From an uncultured Algibacter sp. (lineage in GTDB: Bacteria; Bacteroidota; Bacteroidia; Flavobacteriales; Flavobacteriaceae): a stretch of 61,855 nt of DNA. The notes under the pieces are model-generated. The model had not been told where the DNA came from and did not search any database. It was given only the letters and a program-made list of their open reading frames with translations. This document shows, in pieces, positions 16,938-27,106 of the stretch. The position numbers were made by a program, and so were the translations under genes. The stretch covers positions 1-61,855 of the forward strand of contig CANMQH010000021.1 in assembly GCA_947499935.1 (NCBI GenBank). The letters are read 5' to 3'. The stretch's first letter is position 1; each line of letters opens with the position of its first letter.

Positions 16938-19900
16938 TTAAAATTTGGTATTTATGTTAAAGCTTAATGTTCTTTGTAATGGAAAAAATTGATTCTCTGG
17001 ATCTACGTCCCATTTGTTAAATGACCAAACGGCTACGTTATCCAATTGAAGGCTAATTCTAAAAGTATCAAACCCTATAGTATTAAGAACTGGCGAAGGC
17101 AAATTATAGCCTAAATTAATTTGATTAAGTCTTATGTGCGATGCATCATCTACAAAAGCATCAACATTGGCATAATTACGATATCTTTGAAGACCACCGT
17201 CACCTAAAGATTCAGGTATTCTTGGAATAGAGGTGTTATTTTCATCTCCAGCTACTTGCCAGCGGTTACTAAAATCTTTGGTAACATTGGTAACATCTCC
17301 AAACTGCCCAGGTATAAAACGATTATTATACCTAAACACATGACCCGCTTTAAAACTTGTTAATACACGTAACGAGAAATTTTTATATTTAAAATTATTA
17401 ACCCATGATCCGTAATACTCAGGAACTAATGTTCCTTGTTCTATTAAATCTTCAGACTCAGTAATATTAACATCGTCATTAGTATTTAAGGCTAAAATAT
17501 CGCCATTTCTATCAAAATATTGTGGTTCTCCATTAGTATCTAATCCTGCGTATCTGTAACTGAATATGGTAGAAATTGGTTTACCCAATCTTGTAACTGT
17601 TCCATTTAAATGAGAGGCTATATTACTATTATCAAACTCTACTTGTGTTAATTCATTTTTATTTAAACTAAAATTAAAAGTCGTATTATACGAGAATTGG
17701 CTGTTCGGTTTAGAAAAATCTAAATTAAGTACAACATCAACACCCTTATTAATTAGCTCCCCAGAGTTTACATTTTGACTACTAATGCCTAGTGTTGGGT
17801 TAAAAGCTATTACTGAAAATAAATCTTCACTCACCTCAGAATAATAATCAACACTACCCGAAATAAAGTTTTTAAACAATCCGAAATCAAGACCAAAATT
17901 GGTTTTCCTTACTTTTTCTAACTGTAATAAGTTATTGGGTATATTATCTATTTGTGCAAACTGATTGCCAAATGTTGAACCTAATCTACCTGGTACTCGA
18001 ACTGTTAAAAAGCGACCAGCTTCTTTATCTCCTGTATTAACAAGAACACCATAAGATCCTCTTAAATAAAGCGAATTTATAGCATTACTAGAATAAAACA
18101 AATCTTGGTATACATCCCACTTTAAACCTAAAGAATATGATGGTTTGTTTCTAAACTCTTCTGATGCTCCAAAAAAATCGGTATCATCTAAACGTGTACT
18201 TCCAGAAATGGTATATTTATCATCATAGGTATACGCTGCATTAGCGTAATATGAGTATTCTCTATCTTGATTAATAGACAATAAATTATTATCACCAAAA
18301 GGTACTCTAACATTAGATGTTAAAAATGGTGCGTTTTGAAAAGCATTTGTAAATTGCTCACTAAAATTTATATCGCGTTGAGATTTTAAACTCACATCAT
18401 TATAACCATACAAACGTCTAGAATCAGTTTCTGTGTTAAAAATACTTGATTCTAGACCAACAATAGCAGAGACATAATGTAAACCATCGTTAAACCCTTT
18501 ATCAAAATTAAGCTGACTTCTTAAGGTGTGCGATGCACTTCTAAAAAAAGTATTATCTAAAATAGAACCTCTATTTATTACAAAATCTGTTTCTGGGTTA
18601 TTTACGCTATTGGTTGAGGGATCTATTTGCGCAAATAAATTAACACGGTGTCTTGTTGCAAAGGTATTTTCGTTATATAAATTTCTTACCTCTCTAGCAT
18701 TTAATTGATACCTGTAAGTCAACGATAAATCTAGACCCTTTGTAAATTCGTAATTAAGTTCAGCTTGTAATCTTAGACTAAGATTATCTGTTGTATTATT
18801 AGCATTATCGTATTCTTGTAGTACGTTATAGGTATAATCATATGGTAAGCCTCTGCTAAGTAAAAAGTCTGAAAATCCTTGATTGGCTCCTAAAACTTGC
18901 GGTACATAATTACCCGCATCGTCTACCAAACTTGTATTAAGTGGTATATTAGATAAAAAGCCAAAAGGTGTAGTTGGATCACCGGGAAGTATATTCAAAC
19001 CATCATTTATTTGGCTTGGACCATCTTTAGCTAAAGATTGTGAAAAATTTGTCACAAAATTAACACTCAATTTATCTGATAAATCTATAGAGTTAGTAAG
19101 ATTGGCAATAATCTGATTTGATTTTACACCTCTAAGACCTGTTCTATTGTTGTTAAGTGTAAAAGATGCTCTAAAATCTTGTTTCTCACCTCCTCCAGAT
19201 ATGGCTAAATTATATTGATTCCAGATGGTAGGTCTTATTATTCTACGGCTAAACTCTTCTCTAGCATCTACAGTTGAAAGATTGTTTAGCCTAGTGTTAG
19301 CTTGACTTTGATCTATATTGCCATTATTAAGTTCTAATAAGGTTTGCAAAACTGGATTTAACTGGAAAAACTGATTAGAGTCTTCAAGTATGTTTGAAGG
19401 ATTAGAAAACAGATCATCTACACTTGAATTTCTATTATTAGCATCAAAAAACGATTTTTGAAAATCAACCTGAGTTGCTGGCCCAGCTATATTTGTATCA
19501 AAAATATCAACTTTAGATGTTATTGAGGTATTTGTAGAAGCTTCTATAGTGGTTTTACTATTTCTACCTCCTCTTTTAGTTACAATAACAATAACACCTG
19601 ACGCTGCTTTTATACCCCAAATAGATGATGCAGCGGCATCTTTTAAAACATTGATACTTTTTACATCATTAGGGTTTATATCTTCTATTCTACTTCCAAG
19701 AGGCAATGCAATACCATCTATAACAATTAAAGGCGTGCGCTGTCCGCCAATAGTACTAATACCTCTTACCAAAAACCCTTCGTTAGTATCTGAAAGTAAA
19801 CCAGGGGTTTCATTAGCAATTTTAGAAAGTATGTTTTGATCAATTTTTGTGTCTAAAATTTTATTACCAACAGTTCCAAAAGCTCCTGTAACTCGCTCTC

Positions 19901-20567
19901 TTGATATAGTTTGATATCCTGTAGAAACAAAAACTTGGTCAAGTTCTAAAGAGCTTGGCACCATTTTAACGTTATATACCGCATCGTCACCTATGGTGAG
20001 TTCATAATCTGTATAACCTAAATAATTAAACACTAAAATATCTCCTGTTAAGGCTTCTATGCTATACGAACCATCAAAATCTGTAGCAACACCTCTTTGT
20101 GTGCCAGCAACTATTATAGTAACACCAGGCAGAGGTAGTCCAGACTCATCTGTAACTATACCAGAAATCTGTTTTTGTATTTTTTTAGAATTAGTACCCT
20201 TAGAATTGGCAGCTTTGAGTACAATTTGATTTTCTAATAGTTTAAATTCTATATTCGTAGATTTAAACAAGCGTAATAAAACCTTATTTAAAGGCTCCTT
20301 ATCGGCATTTAAAGATACTTTTCTATTTAAGTTTAGATTTTTAATATTATAAAGAAATCTATAATCTGTAATCTGTTCTATTTGCTCGAAAACTTGTTCT
20401 ACACTAACATTATCCAAATCTAAAGTCACCTTGGTATTTTGACCATAGCCATTGGCATATATTTGAAAAAACGATACTAAAAAAAAGAAATACGTAAGTT
20501 TCATTTTTAAATTGGGTTTTAATAACAAAAAGCACGTGCGCTCAATGTTTTTGAGTGTTTTTTTCAT
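16938..20567 (-). CDS. SusC/RagA-family TonB-dependent transporter with STN signalling domain
   Basis: A 1209-aa outer-membrane transporter. After the long leader (signal region about 1-43, ending NGYGQ) comes an STN domain (about 48-120, DNVSVEQVFEQIEQITDYRF ... NQIVLK), which in FecA-type systems contacts the FecR anti-sigma. Next are a carboxypeptidase-D-like domain (about 133-215, GIVTDESGLPLPGVTIIVAG), the SusC plug (about 222-335, with VIDGIALPLG and IWGIKAASGVIVIVTKRG) and a TonB-dependent barrel to the C-terminus. Complete and of normal length. With the sigma/FecR pair upstream it should induce its own operon when ligand is present. Confidence 0.96.
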   Translation of the reverse strand: MKKTLKNIERTCFLLLKPNLKMKLTYFFFLVSFFQIYANGYGQNTKVTLDLDNVSVEQVFEQIEQITDYRFLYNIKNLNLNRKVSLNADKEPLNKVLLRLFKSTNIEFKLLENQIVLKAANSKGTNSKKIQKQISGIVTDESGLPLPGVTIIVAGTQRGVATDFDGSYSIEALTGDILVFNYLGYTDYELTIGDDAVYNVKMVPSSLELDQVFVSTGYQTISRERVTGAFGTVGNKILDTKIDQNILSKIANETPGLLSDTNEGFLVRGISTIGGQRTPLIVIDGIALPLGSRIEDINPNDVKSINVLKDAAASSIWGIKAASGVIVIVTKRGGRNSKTTIEASTNTSITSKVDIFDTNIAGPATQVDFQKSFFDANNRNSSVDDLFSNPSNILEDSNQFFQLNPVLQTLLELNNGNIDQSQANTRLNNLSTVDAREEFSRRIIRPTIWNQYNLAISGGGEKQDFRASFTLNNNRTGLRGVKSNQIIANLTNSIDLSDKLSVNFVTNFSQSLAKDGPSQINDGLNILPGDPTTPFGFLSNIPLNTSLVDDAGNYVPQVLGANQGFSDFLLSRGLPYDYTYNVLQEYDNANNTTDNLSLRLQAELNYEFTKGLDLSLTYRYQLNAREVRNLYNENTFATRHRVNLFAQIDPSTNSVNNPETDFVINRGSILDNTFFRSASHTLRSQLNFDKGFNDGLHYVSAIVGLESSIFNTETDSRRLYGYNDVSLKSQRDINFSEQFTNAFQNAPFLTSNVRVPFGDNNLLSINQDREYSYYANAAYTYDDKYTISGSTRLDDTDFFGASEEFRNKPSYSLGLKWDVYQDLFYSSNAINSLYLRGSYGVLVNTGDKEAGRFLTVRVPGRLGSTFGNQFAQIDNIPNNLLQLEKVRKTNFGLDFGLFKNFISGSVDYYSEVSEDLFSVIAFNPTLGISSQNVNSGELINKGVDVVLNLDFSKPNSQFSYNTTFNFSLNKNELTQVEFDNSNIASHLNGTVTRLGKPISTIFSYRYAGLDTNGEPQYFDRNGDILALNTNDDVNITESEDLIEQGTLVPEYYGSWVNNFKYKNFSLRVLTSFKAGHVFRYNNRFIPGQFGDVTNVTKDFSNRWQVAGDENNTSIPRIPESLGDGGLQRYRNYANVDAFVDDASHIRLNQINLGYNLPSPVLNTIGFDTFRISLQLDNVAVWSFNKWDVDPENQFFPLQRTLSFNINTKF

Positions 20568-20621
20568 ATTTTTGAATGTTTGTAAGTAATAATTTTTTTG
20601 TTACTTTATTGTTTGTTTAGG

Positions 20622-20653
20622 CTGAGAGATGTTACAGCATCTCTCAGTTTTTT
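20622..20653. terminator. hairpin between fecR-like and susC genes
   Basis: CTGAGAGATG (20622-20631) pairs perfectly with CATCTCTCAG (20638-20647) around TTACAG, and the plus strand then runs into seven T. On the coding (minus) strand the hairpin lies immediately after the FecR stop and lacks a T-tract. It may partly separate fecR from susC, protect the susC message, or stop antisense transcripts. Confidence 0.55.
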
Positions 20654-21803
20654 ATTTAATACTTATCTTATTTCCTTCTACTTGATAGCTAAAGCCATAA
20701 GACTCACTAAAATATAATAAAATTTGATCAATAGTTTTATCTTTAAACCTTGCTGTAAACTTCTCGTTTTCAAGCGTTTTATCTATACCTGTGATAGATA
20801 CATTAAAGTGTCTTTCTAATTTTTTAGCAATATTATTAAAAGATGTACTTCTAAAAATAAGCTCGCTATTTCTCCAACTTGTGTGATGTATTGTATTTAC
20901 TGTAGTTTTGGAAATTGTATTAAGATTTTTATCCCAAGAAGCATAATCATTTGGTTTTAGCAAAACTTGATTATCTTCATTTAATTTATCATAAAAACGA
21001 ACAGAACCCTCAATAAGAACAGCTTCTGTAGTTAAACCATCTTTATATGATGATACGTTAAACTCTGTTCCTAAAACTTCAATATTCACATTATTTGCGT
21101 TAACTATAAATCTATCGTTTTCATTGTGCGTAACATCAAAATAAGCTTCACCAGTAAGAAAAACTTCTCTAGGTTCATTCGCTATAAAATTTACAGGATA
21201 CTTAAATGTTGTGCCAGCGTTTAAATCTACCTCAGTACCATCAGAAAGCGTGATATGGAAAGTTTTTCCGTAAGGAACAACCAAAGTGTTGTACGATAGA
21301 ACATCATTTTTGTGATTAAAATAACGCAATGTATTATCAGCAAGATAGCCAATTACATCATTTGTTCCATTTTGTATTGTATCATGCTCGTTGCTCTTAA
21401 TAAATTGCTTTTGACCATTACCTAAAATAAGCTGCACGTCTTTTTCTATAACTTTAACCAAGTTTGTACTTTCGACTTGTTTTGTATTTCCATTAAAATA
21501 CCATATTGAGATTACACTTAATGCAAAAACTAAAACTGCCGCATATTTAAAAATACGTTTCGGAAATTTTCGTTTCATTTTATCAGAACGTTCAATATCT
21601 TTCATAATCTTTAAAAGATTTGCCTCCATGCTACTATCTTCACTTATTCTTTGATATAAATAGTCATCTTTTACCATGTTTTTAAAAAACACAACATTGT
21701 CTTTTTCTAGAAGTAAACTATCTAGTTCGGCAGACTCCTTTGAGGTTAGTTTACCCTCAAGAAATTTATCCGTTAATCTAGATATGTTAGACGTTTTTAC
21801 CAT
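20652..21803 (-). CDS. FecR-family anti-sigma factor
   Basis: A 383-aa single-pass inner-membrane regulator. A cytoplasmic N-terminal anti-sigma part (about 1-78) is followed by a transmembrane helix (about 84-103, IFKYAAVLVFALSVISIWYF). The FecR domain (about 170-270) contains VPYGKTFHITLSDGTEVDLNAGTTFKYP and the AYFDVTHNE unit. A C-terminal DUF4974 domain (about 310-383) ends SYGFSYQVEGNKISIK and contacts the STN domain of the transporter. It is divergent from the ECF sigma gene at 21906, its likely partner, rather than cotranscribed with it, which is the less common arrangement. Confidence 0.93.
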   Translation of the reverse strand: MVKTSNISRLTDKFLEGKLTSKESAELDSLLLEKDNVVFFKNMVKDDYLYQRISEDSSMEANLLKIMKDIERSDKMKRKFPKRIFKYAAVLVFALSVISIWYFNGNTKQVESTNLVKVIEKDVQLILGNGQKQFIKSNEHDTIQNGTNDVIGYLADNTLRYFNHKNDVLSYNTLVVPYGKTFHITLSDGTEVDLNAGTTFKYPVNFIANEPREVFLTGEAYFDVTHNENDRFIVNANNVNIEVLGTEFNVSSYKDGLTTEAVLIEGSVRFYDKLNEDNQVLLKPNDYASWDKNLNTISKTTVNTIHHTSWRNSELIFRSTSFNNIAKKLERHFNVSITGIDKTLENEKFTARFKDKTIDQILLYFSESYGFSYQVEGNKISIK

Positions 21804-21905
21804 AGTTTTAACATTTGGTTTTTATTAAGAGTTTAAAAAAAACCTTAACCCTTACTGTAGGTAATGTTTTTTTAGTTTATTTGTTACTTTCTATTAATTT
21901 GCAAC

Positions 21906-22496
21906 ATGCAAAACAACGATAAAGATAGTAAATTACTGGAACGCTTAAGGTTGGGACATAAAGATGCTTTTACGCAAATTTATAAGACCTATCATGCTAA
22001 GCTGTTTCGTTATGTGGTTTCATTATCTAAAGACGTTACTATTGCCGAAGACCTTGTGCAAGAACAGCTCATGCAATTATGGGTTAATAGAGAAACACAA
22101 TCTATAACATCTTTAAACGCTTACCTATATCGCTCTATTTATAATAAATATTTAAATTTTTACAATACTGAAAAACGGCAACTTACCTTAAAAGAAACCT
22201 TGAGAATAGAAGCTATTATTGAAATTGAAAATGAGGATGAAGACATTAAAGCAAAACGCTTAAATGCAATCAAAAAAATTATTAATAATCTCCCAGAAAA
22301 AAGAAAAGAAATATTTATATTAAGTAAACTAAACAACTATGAATATAAAGAAATAGCCAAAATGAGAAATATTTCTGAGCGCACGGTAGAGAGTCAAATA
22401 CGTAAAGCCCTAATTACAATTCGCCATGAAATCTCCCTATTAAGAGATGCTGGGACTCTTATCTTTTTATTATATATAAATATTTTTTTTAAATAA
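21906..22496 (+). CDS. ECF sigma factor of the SusC/FecR system
   Basis: A 196-aa sigma-70 family factor of the Bacteroidota ECF type. Region 2 (about 15-85) has AEDLVQEQLMQLWVNRE and region 4 (about 118-175) has LPEKRKEIFILSKLNNYEYKEIAKMRNISERTVESQIRKA with its helix-turn-helix. A hydrophobic tail (about 180-194) is common in this group. It lies back to back with the fecR-like gene; the 102-nt gap must hold both promoters. TTAATTTG lies about 4 nt before its ATG, so the message may be nearly leaderless. Expected to switch on fecR and susCD when the transporter signals. Confidence 0.93.
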   Translation: MQNNDKDSKLLERLRLGHKDAFTQIYKTYHAKLFRYVVSLSKDVTIAEDLVQEQLMQLWVNRETQSITSLNAYLYRSIYNKYLNFYNTEKRQLTLKETLRIEAIIEIENEDEDIKAKRLNAIKKIINNLPEKRKEIFILSKLNNYEYKEIAKMRNISERTVESQIRKALITIRHEISLLRDAGTLIFLLYINIFFK

Positions 22497-22511
22497 AATA
22501 TTTATATGAGT

Positions 22512-22538
22512 AACACCTTTTTATACTTCAGGTGTTTT
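22512..22538 (+). terminator. weak terminator after the ECF sigma gene
   Basis: AACACCT (22512-22518) pairs with AGGTGTT (22530-22536) and is followed by TT. It lies 15 nt past the sigma stop codon. The stem is only 7 bp. Confidence 0.45.
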
Positions 22539-22767
22539 ACTAGATAACAAAGCTTGTATATAACTTGAACATAATGTTATAAGTTTAAAAAAAACTTAAG
22601 CATTAACAGTAAGATTTATATCGTATTTAATTGAAATTTTTATGCGCCCATAACTATTACTTTTTTCATATATTTTAAAGAAAATACATGTTATTAATAA
22701 AAATACAGCCTTAAATACTCAATAAAAAACTTAGGATATTAAATTCTTTAAAACATCAAATAAGACG

Positions 22768-23991
22768 ATGAGACTATCAAAAACAAAAAACATTAGCTAT
22801 ACTTTAATAGGATTAATTTTTACTGTTGTCATGTTTTCATGCGGACAAAAAAATAAGGAAAAACAAACCGTTCCTGAAAATAAAAATACAGTAACTATAA
22901 AAGGGAATATCCCTGGTATTAATGGCAAAAAAACCATTGCTTTAACTGAAATTAACGAAAATACTGAAAACACTAAAATTGATACCATTGCCACAGTAAG
23001 TTTAGATAATGGTAAATTTTTATTTGAAAACTTAAATATTGACGATTCAAGAGCAGCCTTACTAACCTTTGGAGACACGATTAATACTGTTGTGTTTTTA
23101 GAGCCTGGCAATATAAACGTAGAAGTTTTTCCAAAAGACACTATCTATACCGAATATTTTACGGGTATTGAAGTTAGAGCTAAAAGAACTGGAACAATTA
23201 ACAACGAACTTTTTACCCAATACAGAGATAAAAGACATGCTGTTTTAAAATCTCAGGAATATCTAAAAGTCAGAGCTCTAGACAAGACAATGTTTGATTT
23301 GTATGCTGATTTAGATACACTTAATAACCAAATCCAAAGATTTGATAAAGAATTATTTAAACGAGATTCTATACTTACAAAACACAAAAATGATTTTATT
23401 TTACAACATAAAAATGAAATGGTATCTCCATACATTGTACTTTTTGAGGATTTGCGTTTTGATGATGTGTTTACACCAAAACAAATTATAGATATTTTTG
23501 ATTCATATAACAATACTTTAAAAGATAATAGATATTACAAAAGCATAGAAAATTATGTAACACAATCTAGAAATACCGCTGTGGGTATTACTTTAGCCGA
23601 TTTTACATTAAAAAACAGAGACGACAAACCTGTAAGTTTATCTTCGTTTAAAGGAAAATATGTATTGATAGATTTTTGGGCTTACTGGTGTAAACCTTGT
23701 GTTGCAGCTTTTCCTCATTTAGAAAAACTTCGTAAAAAATATAAAGCTGATGGTTTTGAAATTCTTGGGATATCTTCAGATCCAAATCACGAAAAATGGA
23801 TTAAAGCTCTAGATACGCATAAACCTTCTTGGACACAGGTTATTGATGATGATAAAAAAACAATTTCCAAGAAGTTTAATATTGCTAAACTACCAACTAC
23901 ATTTTTAATAGATAACGAAGGTAAAATCATGGCTATAGATCTTTATGACGAAGATTTAGACTACACATTAAAAACCATTTTTGGACACTAA
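22768..23991 (+). CDS. TlpA/ResA-like thioredoxin lipoprotein with DUF4369
   Basis: A 407-aa predicted lipoprotein: leader with lipobox MFSC (Cys25), a DUF4369 beta domain (about 42-140), a helical middle (about 150-265) and a C-terminal thioredoxin fold (about 272-405). The redox motif is WCKPC (Cys308, Cys311) in DFWAYWCKPC, with the cis-Pro region AKLPTTFLID. It should reduce or exchange disulfides in the periplasm. Proteins of this architecture often accompany SusC/D systems, and it lies between the ECF sigma gene and an M16 peptidase, both on the plus strand. It probably prepares disulfide-bonded peptides or maintains the system; the specific partner is inference. Confidence 0.9.
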   Translation: MRLSKTKNISYTLIGLIFTVVMFSCGQKNKEKQTVPENKNTVTIKGNIPGINGKKTIALTEINENTENTKIDTIATVSLDNGKFLFENLNIDDSRAALLTFGDTINTVVFLEPGNINVEVFPKDTIYTEYFTGIEVRAKRTGTINNELFTQYRDKRHAVLKSQEYLKVRALDKTMFDLYADLDTLNNQIQRFDKELFKRDSILTKHKNDFILQHKNEMVSPYIVLFEDLRFDDVFTPKQIIDIFDSYNNTLKDNRYYKSIENYVTQSRNTAVGITLADFTLKNRDDKPVSLSSFKGKYVLIDFWAYWCKPCVAAFPHLEKLRKKYKADGFEILGISSDPNHEKWIKALDTHKPSWTQVIDDDKKTISKKFNIAKLPTTFLIDNEGKIMAIDLYDEDLDYTLKTIFGH

Positions 23992-24148
23992 TCAAATTTC
24001 AAAAAATACTAGGTAATAAAATTCATAAAAGGGGCATATTACCCTTACTATAGTTTATCAAACATACTTTAGAGATTTATGCTTTATAAGACTCTAAAGT
24101 ATCGATTGACTGATTTTGATAAATTAATTCGACAATAAAAACTTTACA

Positions 24149-26998
24149 ATGAATATTAACTCCATCACATTAAAAATTAAGCTTGTTGCTGTATTTTCAT
24201 TCTTAATACTTTTACCCAATATAATAGGAGCTCAAGTATCTACAACAATACCTTTACCAAAAGATATAAAACATGGTAAACTTGCCAACGGCATAAACTA
24301 TTATATTTTAAAAAATCAAAAACCAGAAGGTAAGGCTAGTTTCTATTTTTTACAGAACGTTGGAGCCATCATTGAAAAAGATCATGAAGATGGTCTAGCT
24401 CACTTTTTAGAACATATGGCGTTTAATGGGTCAAAAAACTTTCCAGGAAGTGGAGGTATAGACAAGTTTTTACAATCCAAAGGGTTTGTTCTTGGAGATC
24501 AATACAATGCCTTTACAGACTGGAACAAAACAACATACTATGTACAACGAGTTCCAGTAAAAGATAAAGAATTTGTAGATAACATTATGTTAATGATGCA
24601 TGATTGGGCAGGTTACATTTTATTAAAAGGCCAGGATATAGATGATGAACGAGGCGTTATTGAAGGTGAGTGGACTAGCATTCAAAATCCATTTACAGAT
24701 TTAGATAATAAAACCTTAAAAACCCTTTACAATAATTCTAGATATAGCCATAGAGATGTTATTGGCGATGTAAGTTTTGTAAAGTCTTTTGAGCATAAAC
24801 TATTAAGAGATTTCTATAAAACATGGTACAGACCAGATTTACAAACTGTAATTATTGTTGGCGATGTAGATCTTGAGGATATAGAAAATAAAATCAAAAA
24901 AACGTTTTCTGAAATCCCTCAATCTAAAAATTCACCTGAAAGACCCTATTTTGAAATTCCAAAAAATAAATCATCAAAGTACGTTTTAGCAACACTTAAG
25001 GATGATAAAATTAAAGATATAACCATAACTATAGGCTTTTGGAATAAGGTTTCTAAAATTAGGGACAACAAGTATTTAAGAGACAAACTCGTTAAAAGGT
25101 TATTTGGATCTATGATAAATAAAAGATTTCAAAACATATCAGAACAAAAAACATCACCTTTTAAATATTCTAGAGCCAATATATCTGAGGTTACCCTTTT
25201 TGATGCTTTTACAGAACTAACTCTTGCTCCAAAAAAAGGTAAAAACCTAGACGCATTTAAATCAGCTTACAGAGAAATAGAACGTGTTAATAAATTTGGT
25301 TTTTTACAAAGCGAATTAGACTTGGAGATAAAAAACTTAATGACATCATATAACGCTGCTATTAATAGAGAGTTAGATAAAAGCAACCCAGCTTATGCAA
25401 ACCAATTGGTAAGCTATGTTATAGATGCTAAACCCATGACATCTGCACAATGGAATTTAGATTTTGCCAAGACAACTTTACCAACCATTACACTTAAAGA
25501 AATAAATGAGCAAGCTGAAATTTTTCAATGTTTAAAAAAATCCACTTTTATAGTTAAAGGTCCAGAAGACAGTAGCATTGATTACCCAAACCACAAAGCA
25601 CTGCTAAAGTCTATTAAACAAATTAAAAAAGAAGCATTAACGCAAATTGAAGCGCAAAACTTTGATGACATTATAAATAAACCCTTCATTACTAATAACC
25701 TCAGCATTAAAGATATTAAAAATGAGTTCTCAATAGATAACATACCTACCGCAAAAGGCTATGTACTTGCAAATGGTGCAAAGGTGGTGTTAATACCTTC
25801 TGTAGATAAAGGCAAAAACATTACTATGAGTGCCACCAGTCCTGGAGGTTTATCTGCCGTAAACCATAAAGATTTTGCAGTTATGGATGCTGCTATATCA
25901 TTAGCTAGAAGTTCTGGACTTGGTGAGTTTAGCGCAGCAGATTTAAGAAAAAAACTAGGCGGTAAACGCATATTTATAAGACCTAGTTATAGAACACATT
26001 ATGATTTAATAGAAGGTAGTGCTCTAGAAAGTGATTTTGAGACATTATTAAAAATGACCTATTTAACCTTTGAATCTCCAAGATTTGAAAAAGAAAAATT
26101 TGACCTAAAAAAAGAAGATTGGAAAGAAGAATATGATACTTTTTATGTTTCTACAGACAAAGCAGCCTTTTACAATGCCATTAATAAAGTCACCTTTGGA
26201 GATAATCCTAGAAACCAATCTGCAACAATTGAAGATTTTGATGCTGTCTCTTTTAAAAAGTGTCAAGATTATTTTAAGGAACGCTATTCTAATGCCAACG
26301 ATTTTAACTTTATTTTTATTGGGAATTTTGAAAATGAAAACGTATTACCTCTTATTCAAAAATATATAGGCAACCTAAGCACCAAACCTATTACTGAGAC
26401 TTTTATAGAGCATAAAACAACGCATACCAAAGGTTTTACTATAAAAAATGTTGAAGCAAAAGAAAAACTAGATGCGACTTCGGTATATTATAGTTTAGAA
26501 AATAAAATTGTTACTTATAACCTTGAAAATGATTTAATTGCTAAGCTCATTCAATCCATATTAGAAACTCGTTATTTTACATCAGTACGTGAAGAAGAAG
26601 GAGGTACTTATGGTGTAAATACGGCAGTTTCTTTAACAGATATACTATCGCCAAAACTTACTCTTACTGTAGAATTTGATTGTGTTCCAGAAAAAACCGA
26701 ACGCTTATTAGCTATTGTAAAAGCTGAAATAGCTGCACTAAGTACTACTGGTCCATCAGATGAAGATTTAAAAAACGCTAAAACTTTTGTTTTAGATGGT
26801 AGAAAGGAATCACTTACAAAAAACTACTTTTGGGAGGCAGAAATTCAAAACGCTACTTTATTTGGTAAAAAGCATATACCTATAGAAACATACGAAAATA
26901 CATTAAAGCGTATAACACCTGCAATGATTCAGGAATTTTCTAAGACTTACTTTTTAACTTCTAATGGTTTACAAGCCACTTATATTTCCAAAAAGTAA
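24149..26998 (+). CDS. M16-family zinc peptidase (pitrilysin/insulinase type)
   Basis: A 949-aa exported peptidase with a signal peptide (about 1-29, ending IIGAQ). The N-terminal M16 unit carries the inverted zinc motif HFLEH (H85, E88, H89) and a downstream acidic cluster, DERGVIEGEW (about 166-175), supplying the third ligand. A second M16 unit follows (about 520-740), with no zinc motif, then the C-terminal parts with the REEEGGTYGV arginine/tyrosine segment (about 815-825) that binds substrate. Such enzymes degrade peptides inside a closed chamber, so the enzyme should act on imported or partly digested peptides. It follows the TlpA-like gene by 157 nt and ends in a strong terminator. 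Confidence 0.93.
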   Translation: MNINSITLKIKLVAVFSFLILLPNIIGAQVSTTIPLPKDIKHGKLANGINYYILKNQKPEGKASFYFLQNVGAIIEKDHEDGLAHFLEHMAFNGSKNFPGSGGIDKFLQSKGFVLGDQYNAFTDWNKTTYYVQRVPVKDKEFVDNIMLMMHDWAGYILLKGQDIDDERGVIEGEWTSIQNPFTDLDNKTLKTLYNNSRYSHRDVIGDVSFVKSFEHKLLRDFYKTWYRPDLQTVIIVGDVDLEDIENKIKKTFSEIPQSKNSPERPYFEIPKNKSSKYVLATLKDDKIKDITITIGFWNKVSKIRDNKYLRDKLVKRLFGSMINKRFQNISEQKTSPFKYSRANISEVTLFDAFTELTLAPKKGKNLDAFKSAYREIERVNKFGFLQSELDLEIKNLMTSYNAAINRELDKSNPAYANQLVSYVIDAKPMTSAQWNLDFAKTTLPTITLKEINEQAEIFQCLKKSTFIVKGPEDSSIDYPNHKALLKSIKQIKKEALTQIEAQNFDDIINKPFITNNLSIKDIKNEFSIDNIPTAKGYVLANGAKVVLIPSVDKGKNITMSATSPGGLSAVNHKDFAVMDAAISLARSSGLGEFSAADLRKKLGGKRIFIRPSYRTHYDLIEGSALESDFETLLKMTYLTFESPRFEKEKFDLKKEDWKEEYDTFYVSTDKAAFYNAINKVTFGDNPRNQSATIEDFDAVSFKKCQDYFKERYSNANDFNFIFIGNFENENVLPLIQKYIGNLSTKPITETFIEHKTTHTKGFTIKNVEAKEKLDATSVYYSLENKIVTYNLENDLIAKLIQSILETRYFTSVREEEGGTYGVNTAVSLTDILSPKLTLTVEFDCVPEKTERLLAIVKAEIAALSTTGPSDEDLKNAKTFVLDGRKESLTKNYFWEAEIQNATLFGKKHIPIETYENTLKRITPAMIQEFSKTYFLTSNGLQATYISKK

Positions 26999-27023
26999 CA
27001 TTATCTTATATTAAAACTATTAT

Positions 27024-27062
27024 AATAACCTTACTAATTTTTTTAGTAGGGTTATTTTTTTA
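27024..27062 (+). terminator. intrinsic terminator after the M16 gene
   Basis: A 14-bp stem (27024-27037 with 27043-27056) with one G-T pair and a T5 loop is followed by T-rich sequence. Confidence 0.8.
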
Positions 27063-27106
27063 ACTAAACAGTGTGAGTTTTTATAAAAAAACCATGCTTA
27101 TAACAA

